From: Candidatus Omnitrophota bacterium
Lineage (GTDB): Bacteria > Omnitrophota > Gorgyraeia > B26-G9
DNA length: 10,575 bases
Assembly: GCA_022013205.1 (NCBI GenBank)
Contig: JAKLQT010000279.1
Location: 1-10,575, forward strand
Direction of reading: 5' to 3'
The notes below the pieces were generated by a model. It had not been told where the DNA came from, did not search any database, and saw only the letters and a program-made list of their open reading frames with translations. Below, in pieces: positions 1 through 6,800 of this stretch; within the stretch, counting starts at the first letter, position 1, and each line of letters opens with the position of its first letter. Position numbers and translations under genes: made by a program.

Positions 1-1
1 T

Positions 2-265
2 CATTATGCCTCACAGCGGAATAATATACTAGCCTCCAATACGATAAAGAGCATGGAATCAGAAGGAGAGAACATCTCGCTGCTTATAACCGGGGGATTT
101 CACACAGAAGGAATCACGGAATATTTTGAAGAAAAACGCGTAAGTTATGTGGTGATTGTGCCTAAAGTTGATGAATTAGATAAGGATGACACAAGGTATA
201 TTAACGCCTTGCAGGGCAGAAAAACGCCGTTTGAGTTACAGCTGGAAAAAGAGAAAAAGATTTAA
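2..265 (+). CDS. C-terminal part of an unrecognised protein (5' end outside the window)
   Basis: The reading frame is open from base 2 to the TAA at 263-265, giving 88 residues with no stop. This is therefore the tail of a longer gene, not a small gene starting at the ATG at 53, which has no convincing ribosome site. The tail is soluble and charged, with no membrane segment. A compact stretch, ISLLITGGFHTEGITEYF, is followed by a strand-like SYVVIVPK and a short acidic and basic end. The alternating strand, Gly-Gly turn and helix pattern looks like the edge of an alpha/beta fold. I do not recognise the family and give no function. The next gene starts 21 bases after the stop with no terminator or promoter between, so the two are probably co-transcribed. 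Confidence 0.75.
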   Translation, partial: HYASQRNNILASNTIKSMESEGENISLLITGGFHTEGITEYFEEKRVSYVVIVPKVDELDKDDTRYINALQGRKTPFELQLEKEKKI

Positions 266-277
266 GAAAGAGGGAAA

Positions 278-283
278 AAGAGG
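278..283 (+). promoter_or_regulatory. Ribosome binding site of the UDP-sugar pyrophosphorylase-like gene
   Basis: An AAGAGG stretch sits 3 bases before the ATG at 287, and a second purine run, AAAGAGGG at 267-274, sits 12 bases before it. Either could pair with 16S rRNA, although neither has ideal spacing. The encoded protein begins with a basic segment and then a hydrophobic run, which supports this start. Confidence 0.5.
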
Positions 284-286
284 AAA

Positions 287-3200
287 ATGACAATTAAAAA
301 AAATCATTCAAAATATACAATAGGGAACAAGATAATTGTGATTCTTCTTATTCAAACTTTTGTATTGTCCAATGCGCCATGGTCATACGCGGGTAATCTA
401 AACGAGCAGAAATGCGAAACGGATATGCCTACACTTTCTCCGCATCTCAATATTTCTAATTTAAAAGAAATTTTTATATTGCGAACAGAGGAATTAACTT
501 CCGGAAATATCCCGGTTGAGGTGTTCCGCGAGAGTTCAGTCGCTTCTTCTCATACCATTGAATTAAAGTATACGTTTACCTATATAGACGCGTTTGCAAG
601 CAGAGTGTACTTGATTGGCGAATTTAACGATTGGAAAAAAGATGATCCGGAGTTTGAATTCAGGAAGGTAAGTGGTGATGAGTGGGAGCTTACTGTTCCC
701 AGTTTCGCGGTGGGTACGCAATATAAAATTATAGTTGATGGCGTTTGGCATACCGATTATAATAACCCGGTGCAGCGCGAAGTAGAGTTTAAAATAGAGG
801 GGAAGGAGTATAAAGCTTTCAATTCAATATTTATCGCCGAGCAGCGTTATGCCGTGGTTGAGCATTTACTGCGGGAAATCGGGCAGGAACATCTTTTTCA
901 GGAGTGGTCAAAAAGAGGGGAAAATCAGCAGGAAAAAACTGAATTTTTTGAGCAGATACTTGAAGGAGACAGAAATTCGCCTTACGGGTTAAGAAGATAC
1001 TGGGGAGATGGTAAGAGTGAGTTGGAAAAGGCAATTCGCGGAGTTAATCCGTTCGCCGGATATAATCCTGAAGTTCCTGATGGTATACAAGTAGCTGGAA
1101 TAGGTGATGAATTTAGAAGGCTTCAAAACGAAGGATCAAAGTACGCGAATAAATTAGTAGTGACCATGGTTGCCGGCGGTGTCGGTGACCGGCTCGGAGC
1201 TAAACAGCCAAAAGCCCTTATTCCAGTGTCTCTGGTTGATGAGCAGAAGTATATATTGCTGTATATCGATACCATCTTGGCATTGCAAGAACGGTCTAAT
1301 CGTCTGAATGGAACAAAAGATCGAATACCATTTATCATAATGACTTCAGTCGATACGCATAATGAAACCATTAAGTTTCTGCATGAAGAAGGGTATTCTT
1401 ATCGTGAGGTGAAAGATAAACGCTATGGAAGTTATCGATATATGGACTCATATATAGAGATGGAGAAAGGAGAGAGTCTGATACAGATCATAAAACAAGG
1501 AACGGTTCCGGCACTGGTGGATAAAGATGCCCGTTTTGCCAGAGGCGAAGATCCTTACAAAATACTGAAAAAGCCGCATGGGCACGGAGATATTCATATG
1601 CTGCTTGAAGACAGCGGATTAGCAAAACGTTGGGAAAATGAGGGAAAAACGCATATGATTTTTATCCAGGATACGAACAGCCAGGTTGTCAACGCGATTC
1701 TGCCCGGGTTGACGGTCTCTATGGAACAGGGGTTTAATATGAACTTTCTCACTGTACCCCGCGAAGCAGGTGAAGCAGCTGGTGGGATTGTTAAACTGGT
1801 GGATAGACAAGGTGACGGATCCTATTTAGTTGGGAATGTGGAATATAATCAGCTTGATCCGCTTTTGAAGGCTGTTTTTAAACAGGAGGTAGCGGAAACA
1901 TTGTTAGACCGTCTTAACATCTCTGATAAGGTAAAATCCCAAGCACAGGAAGTTATCACGGGAAGTTTTACCCAGATAACGAAAATTTTTGAAAATCTGA
2001 AAGCAATGGCCAGGTTGACAATGAACGAAAAACAATTTATCGAAATTATGGCCGAAGCGGCACTGGAGGTTGGACAAAAGAAGAATCTTCAGCAGGATAA
2101 AATAGTGAGGACTGTTGCCGATGAGTTGTTGAAATATGCGATAAGCCGTAAGCATGCCTTTGAAACAGCGCGGCAGTTGAAAATTTCCAATGGCAAGATG
2201 GAAAAAGCAATTGAAATTATTGAAAACAACTCCAGTTTATTTCTTATGAGAAATCAATTAAGAATGCTGGAACCTGGCAAGGATATACGTAGAAAAGATC
2301 TTATTCATAATATGCGCATAGCGATGTCAAAAGTCAATGAAGTTTCGGAAATAATGCTGGATATCAGTATTGACGAAGAAGAGAGTATGGTAAAGCGGGG
2401 ATTCGCGATTCCGCAGAAAAAATTGGAAGCGGCAGAGGTGGTTATCCTGCATAATCTTAATAATACTGACAGCATTGCTAAAGAATTATCTCAATTGCTC
2501 GGGGAGAGAGTTGGAAAACGGATAGTAGAGACGGAAATAGTGAGGGCAAATCTTAAAAACAGCGGAGATATTCCTGATCCGAAAACAGGAAAATCTCCTT
2601 TTCCGGGAAATCTTAATGTGTTTATTCTGGCGCTTAAACCTTACGTTCAAGTCTTAGATAAAACAAAAGGAATAATGCCTGAATTTATCAACCCGAAATT
2701 TTATGACAAGGAAAAAACGAAATTTAAACCGACAAGATTGGAAACTATGATGCAGGATTTGGCGTTTAAAATGACCAAGGTTGGGTTTACCAATTTTCAG
2801 GATAAGCGTTTGGTTTTTTCTCCGGTTAAAAATAACACTAAAGATGCTGTCGAAAAACAGAAATCAGGCAATTATCCGGATCATATGGCTACCGGTGAAT
2901 CTGATTATCTAAAAATTTACCGTGCGTTTTTGGCAACGATCGGAGTTAACATTGACGTGGAAGGTGACGAGGTTTCTACCGCAGACGGTATTCTCATCCG
3001 GAGCGGAGCGCAGGTTGTGTGGACTCCGAGATCATCTCAAACGATTGACGAGTTGCGGACGAAATTCAAAGGCGGCATCATTGAAAAAAAATCTACGTTA
3101 TTTTGGGACGGCGAGAATGTGGTTTTTGATCAACCGCATATTAACGGAGCATTAATGGTGAATGTAGCACAGCAATCAGTAGTGACGTTGCGCAATATCA

Positions 3201-3571
3201 GTGTGCAGAACAAGGGATGGCATCGCATTGAATTGGAAGAGGGCGATGCAGCTTATATGATGATGAGAGGATACAAGCTAGGACGCGAAGAAAAAACTGA
3301 TATTATTATTGAGGGAAAAGGTCCGATTGTACTTGAGGGAGTCGAGATGGTGGGAAATGTTAAGATTGAAAGTAAGTATAACGGTACGAATCCTGTTGGA
3401 TTAAAGAATATACGGTTGGAGAACAAACTGGTAACGATAAATAAACAAGGGGATATTACTATTGCGCCTATATCTGAAGACATTGCTCCGGATATTCTTA
3501 CAGGGTTTAACCCAGGGGAGAGTATGATGAAAGAAAAAATCGGGGTTTCAATGCTTTCAATAGCGATATAA
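287..3571 (+). CDS. Leader-bearing CBM48 plus UDP-sugar pyrophosphorylase-like fusion protein
   Basis: This 1094-residue protein should make UDP-sugars from UTP and sugar 1-phosphates if active. Residues 1-35 are a basic start, a hydrophobic run (about 16-29) and A-P-W-S-Y-A, resembling a signal peptide; LSPHLNISN follows at 50-58. Residues about 91-168 match the AMPK/CBM48 glycogen-binding module (VYLIGEFNDW, VDGVWHTD, NNP). From about 288 it follows eukaryotic UDP-sugar pyrophosphorylase closely: nucleotide loop AGGVGDRLG (296-304) with K309, IPFIIMTSVDTH (347-358), KPHGHGDIH (429-437), FIQDTN (459-464), VEYNQLDPLL (518-527), SPFPGNLN (770-777), RLETMMQD (817-824) and SPVKNN (845-850). Hence the catalytic core looks intact. 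About 230 mostly helical residues (528-757) interrupt it, whereas plant enzymes have only a short link there. The end (about 940-1050) resembles the family's beta-helical C-terminal domain. The domain calls are firm; export and substrate range are inference. Confidence 0.85.
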   Translation: MTIKKNHSKYTIGNKIIVILLIQTFVLSNAPWSYAGNLNEQKCETDMPTLSPHLNISNLKEIFILRTEELTSGNIPVEVFRESSVASSHTIELKYTFTYIDAFASRVYLIGEFNDWKKDDPEFEFRKVSGDEWELTVPSFAVGTQYKIIVDGVWHTDYNNPVQREVEFKIEGKEYKAFNSIFIAEQRYAVVEHLLREIGQEHLFQEWSKRGENQQEKTEFFEQILEGDRNSPYGLRRYWGDGKSELEKAIRGVNPFAGYNPEVPDGIQVAGIGDEFRRLQNEGSKYANKLVVTMVAGGVGDRLGAKQPKALIPVSLVDEQKYILLYIDTILALQERSNRLNGTKDRIPFIIMTSVDTHNETIKFLHEEGYSYREVKDKRYGSYRYMDSYIEMEKGESLIQIIKQGTVPALVDKDARFARGEDPYKILKKPHGHGDIHMLLEDSGLAKRWENEGKTHMIFIQDTNSQVVNAILPGLTVSMEQGFNMNFLTVPREAGEAAGGIVKLVDRQGDGSYLVGNVEYNQLDPLLKAVFKQEVAETLLDRLNISDKVKSQAQEVITGSFTQITKIFENLKAMARLTMNEKQFIEIMAEAALEVGQKKNLQQDKIVRTVADELLKYAISRKHAFETARQLKISNGKMEKAIEIIENNSSLFLMRNQLRMLEPGKDIRRKDLIHNMRIAMSKVNEVSEIMLDISIDEEESMVKRGFAIPQKKLEAAEVVILHNLNNTDSIAKELSQLLGERVGKRIVETEIVRANLKNSGDIPDPKTGKSPFPGNLNVFILALKPYVQVLDKTKGIMPEFINPKFYDKEKTKFKPTRLETMMQDLAFKMTKVGFTNFQDKRLVFSPVKNNTKDAVEKQKSGNYPDHMATGESDYLKIYRAFLATIGVNIDVEGDEVSTADGILIRSGAQVVWTPRSSQTIDELRTKFKGGIIEKKSTLFWDGENVVFDQPHINGALMVNVAQQSVVTLRNISVQNKGWHRIELEEGDAAYMMMRGYKLGREEKTDIIIEGKGPIVLEGVEMVGNVKIESKYNGTNPVGLKNIRLENKLVTINKQGDITIAPISEDIAPDILTGFNPGESMMKEKIGVSMLSIAI

Positions 3572-3583
3572 CTGTATGATACA

Positions 3584-3612
3584 TTTTAGCTGATCTCGGC
3601 ATACGGTATAAT
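3584..3612 (+). promoter_or_regulatory. Possible sigma70-type promoter upstream of the PGK-GAPDH gene
   Basis: A perfect TATAAT lies at 3607-3612. The matching -35 position is poor: TTTTAG at 3584-3589 with a 17-base spacer. It is followed by an RBS-like G run at 3648-3653. The arrangement resembles that before the PilZ gene (GGTATA box, then TAAAAGGGGG, then ACCAT), which raises its credibility slightly. Confidence 0.35.
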
Positions 3613-3643
3613 TTAATAAATGCTCCCAACATTGAGGGTTTTT

Positions 3644-3664
3644 AAAAGGGGGGAAATAAACCAT
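3644..3664 (+). promoter_or_regulatory. Orphan RBS-like site with no start codon
   Basis: TAAAAGGGGGG (3643-3653) is followed nine bases later by ATA (3663-3665), where a start codon would be expected; that frame ends after five codons. Nearly the same string precedes the PilZ ATG (TAAAAGGGGGTAAAAACCATG). It is probably the decayed front of a lost gene or a duplicated leader. It cannot serve the next gene, whose start lies about 200 bases further on. Confidence 0.35.
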
Positions 3665-3715
3665 ACAATTACTGTGCTAACAACTAATTATGATTTATCC
3701 CGCATGCTTTGAAAA

Positions 3716-3761
3716 CCTCGGCTTTCCCCGCTTTAAATGCAGCGGGACAGGCAAGCCGAGG
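3716..3761. repeat. Two-part palindrome (outer 9-bp and inner 6-bp stems)
   Basis: CCTCGGCTT at 3716-3724 is the exact reverse complement of AAGCCGAGG at 3753-3761. Nested inside, CCCGCT (3727-3732) pairs with AGCGGG (3741-3746) around an 8-base loop. The paired arms are markedly more GC-rich than the flanks. No T run follows, so it is a poor intrinsic terminator; it looks more like a REP-type element, a small mobile-element relic, or an RNA stabilising hairpin. Confidence 0.65.
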
Positions 3762-3795
3762 ATGAAAGTAAATCTGCGGGATTCCGCTCAGAAAC

Positions 3796-3813
3796 CCCGG
3801 GCTTTAGCCCGGG
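3796..3813. repeat. Perfect GC-rich hairpin, REP-like
   Basis: CCCGGGC (3796-3802), loop TTTA, GCCCGGG (3807-3813) form an uninterrupted 7-bp stem. GCTC (3786-3789) and GAGC (3815-3818) could extend it past a small internal loop. It lies 34 bases after the preceding palindrome. Palindromes of this style are common as REP elements mobilised by REP-associated tyrosine transposases; no transposase gene is in the window. It has no terminator-like T run directly after it. Confidence 0.65.
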
Positions 3814-3861
3814 TGAGCTTCATTTAACTAAATATTTTTGACAGAATGTAAATGAATAATA

Positions 3862-3866
3862 AGAGG
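3862..3866 (+). promoter_or_regulatory. Ribosome binding site that decides the PGK-GAPDH start
   Basis: AGAGG lies six bases before the ATG at 3873. The in-frame ATG at 3852, 21 bases earlier, is preceded by AT-rich sequence with no purine-rich match. The start at 3873 is therefore preferred; both starts keep the whole hydrophobic leader. Confidence 0.65.
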
Positions 3867-3872
3867 AAATTA

Positions 3873-6800
3873 ATGGGCATTTTTAGCCAGAGAAAATATA
3901 GTATTGTTGTGAAATCAATCGCGGTTTTACTTGTACACGCGTTTGTCTTAATAAGCGTGGCGCCGTCATACGCGCTGGATAAAATAACCCCGGCAGGCAA
4001 GGCGAATCTTTCACCATCAATTAATATTAGCAATAATGAAATGCTTGAAGCATTTAAGATATTAAAGATTGAGCAGATGGAAAAAGCCTTGGTATCAGAT
4101 GCTCTTGTTACAGAAGCGTTTGTCCCGACGTCAGAGAAAGAAAAAATAATCTTAGAGGCGCAGAAAACAGATGCGGCTGCAGTAAATCCTAATTATCAGT
4201 TATTGGATATAATCCCTCATATGTCAACAGATCTTAAGCCTGAAGGCAAGAAGGCTGGGGGGCCGGTAATTTTGCGTGGAGTAGTGAATGTTAAATCTAA
4301 CGCTCAGGGGACAATAGATGATGCTACACGTTTAGATAATATGGACGATACCTTGAGATATTTATTGAACAATAATTTTACTCCGATTCTTGTCGGCCAT
4401 AACGGCAGTGTAAAATTTGATAAAGAGACCGGCAAATGGAAAGATAACCGTGAAGAGTTAGATCATGTTTATAACTACTTAATAAAGCACTTACTGCGCG
4501 GAATAATTGTATATCATAAAGGTTACCGCACCGGAACATTTGACGCATCAGGTAGAGAAATTATAGATATAACCCGAAATGAAAAGGGTAAAACAATTGA
4601 GATTGTTCAAGGGAGGATTAATCTTCTTAATAATGTCCGCCTTGATAACGAACAGGCTGATAAAAAAGCTAAACGGATGGAATTTGCCGACAGGTTAATG
4701 AGCCTTGCCGGTGAGCGTAAGATCTATGTAGCTGATGACTTTGCTGATATCGGCTCAAAAGGTGCATCAGTTGAGCAGGCACCTCTTCTTGCCAATGAAG
4801 TGTATGTTGGGCCTGCAATGGTTAGAGAGTTCAAAGAAGTGAGAGCTATATTAAAAGGTATTCAAGCTATTGTTTTCGGCAGTGGAGAAAAACTTGATGA
4901 TAAACTTCCTCTTTTAAAAGGATTGCTTCAAGTAGTACGTAAATACGCGTTTATGGGAAGCGGCCCGTCAAAAGCATTAGAAAATAATCAGGAATTGCTT
5001 GAGGAACTAAAGAAAATAGCCGGAGACATGCTTGTGCTGGCTAAAGACTATAGTGATATAACAAAGTTTGATATCGGGAATCAGACTGTTGTTGAGTTTT
5101 TGGCAAAGCTGGATACCCTGAAGGCTGGAGATGTGGTTTTAGCTAATGGCACCATGGGGTTTATGGAATACAAAGAAGAGGGAAAGCTTACTGATAAATA
5201 TACCGTAGGCAGTGAAAAAGTGTTTATCAAGCTCAAAAAACTGGCTCAGCGCGGTGTAAAAATCGTTATAGTTGGCGGCGACGGCGGCTCAACTGCAAAA
5301 CGCTATGGTTTAGATAAGGAAGAAAATGTTGTTACATTCACAGGCGGCGGTGTTCCGCTTAAGATTATTGTAAATCAGCTTTTATCCGGGATTAAGGCTC
5401 TGGGTACTGCTCAGAAAAAAATAAATATTAAACGAAAGATGAATTTGACATCAGAGGAAGAAGCTAAATTTAATGCTTATACAGGACTGATTGACGCGCT
5501 TGATGACGCTTTTCCACAAAACTTATTATTGCATACTAGCTCAACAAAGTGTGTTGATACATTAATAGACGGCAGGCCCGGAAACCGTAAGAGTATACTG
5601 AATCTTACTATACAGAAGAAAGCGGTTGTTTATGAGATTCCAAAGGGGCAGAGACAGCCGAAAAAGGTTACGGATATTGATTTTGGTGAAAATTATAACT
5701 ACGCGACAGTGCCTATGTTTATTCCAGCAGACAATATCCCAAAAGAACTTAAGGCAATGATCGAGGAAAAGAAGCCTCAGGGAGGCGCGGCAATATCCGC
5801 GGTTGTTATTGATTATCTCTATAAACACTTTAAAAACTATCCAGTGCATGTGACTACGGACAAGAAAACCCGTTCCCAGACAATCGATCCAAAGGTTGCC
5901 GGAGATGTTACTTTTAATGTTGAGACAACGATCGCTAATCTCACCTCTGATGGAGACCTGGAAATCCAAGCGCATTTTTGGTTCCGGCATAATGATGCCG
6001 CGCTTGAAGCGCTTAATGAATATATAGATGTTAATATGAAGCAGGCACCTGAATATAAAGGTGAGGCGGAGTGGGCATCAAAGGTAAATACAACTGATTC
6101 AGAAGGCGCGCTGCAGTCGCTGGCGCTTTACGGAGCAACTATTTTTGATGAATTCAGTAGAGGTGATATGACTGATGCTGAGACTGTCGCGGCGATGATC
6201 AACGCGGTTGATATCGCGGATATGCTTAATGCAGAGGGTATTCTCTATGATCAAAAATCCGGTTGGTTCGCGTCAAAAAAAGATATTGAAGCGGCAATGC
6301 CTGGATATGGGGAAAATTTGGGTAATTTTAACGCGGAATTAAACAGTATAGAAGAATTTGCCAACTTGCTTTATATACTGGCTGTTCCTAATTTCACAAA
6401 AGGAGCGGAGCGAGGGCAAAAAGCCGCAAGCATGGTAGTACAGAATGCGGTAATTAAATTGTTTTATCGTATGCAAGTGCATTTTGATGATCTTGCTGAA
6501 TCGCAATTCGCTGATATAAGGATATTTGAGCCGATGCGCGCATTACTTAGTGATTACGCCGCGCGTCTTAATAATGCCTTGAGAGCTGATGACGCGATTG
6601 ATGTTAACGCGAAAGGTACTGATGCGGAGGCTGTAATAGCGCATTTAACAGCAAAGACAGTAAACTTATCAGATCTTGAGCAGGGATTATTACGCGGAAT
6701 ATATGAGAAGTACAAAAATGACGTTCAAGGACTGGCATATGATGTTGCCCAGTTTTCAGAAATTTTTTCTGAATCAACTTTTACTAAAGCATTTCGTCAT

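Larger units (their letters stand above)
3572..3872. other. Intergenic region between the two long genes
   Basis: This 301-base stretch has no convincing gene on either strand. In order it holds a TATAAT box, an RBS-like G run without a start codon, a nested palindrome, a perfect 7-bp hairpin, an AT-rich segment with an isolated TTGACA (3838-3843), and the upstream in-frame ATG at 3852, which lacks a ribosome site. I see no tRNA or recognisable riboswitch. Confidence 0.6.

Noticed and set aside
53..265. Complete 70-residue small gene
   Set aside because: The frame continues open upstream to the window edge and the ATG at 53 lacks a good ribosome site, so it is more likely the end of a longer gene.
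2922..3155. 77-codon plus-strand frame inside the pyrophosphorylase gene
   Set aside because: The main frame there encodes conserved family sequence; the alternative has no ribosome site or recognisable domain.
287..3571. Chimeric assembly or frameshift as the cause of the long insertion
   Set aside because: The frame is continuous, the motifs on both sides are in the same frame and in family order, and codon use looks the same across the junctions.
3716..3813. Rho-independent terminators for the pyrophosphorylase gene
   Set aside because: Neither hairpin is followed directly by a T run, and both are more than 140 bases past the stop codon.
3838..3843. Perfect TTGACA that could be a -35 box
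   Set aside because: At a 16-18 base spacing the sequence is AAGAGG-like, the ribosome site, with no -10 match; transcription would also start after the chosen start codon.
3852..3872. Seven-codon longer start for the PGK-GAPDH protein
   Set aside because: No ribosome site precedes the ATG at 3852, whereas AGAGG is well placed before the ATG at 3873; the longer form cannot be excluded.
5562..5990. 142-codon open frame on the minus strand
   Set aside because: It lies wholly inside the PGK-GAPDH gene, whose frame has recognisable domains, and its translation looks like non-coding composition with many Cys, His and Arg.
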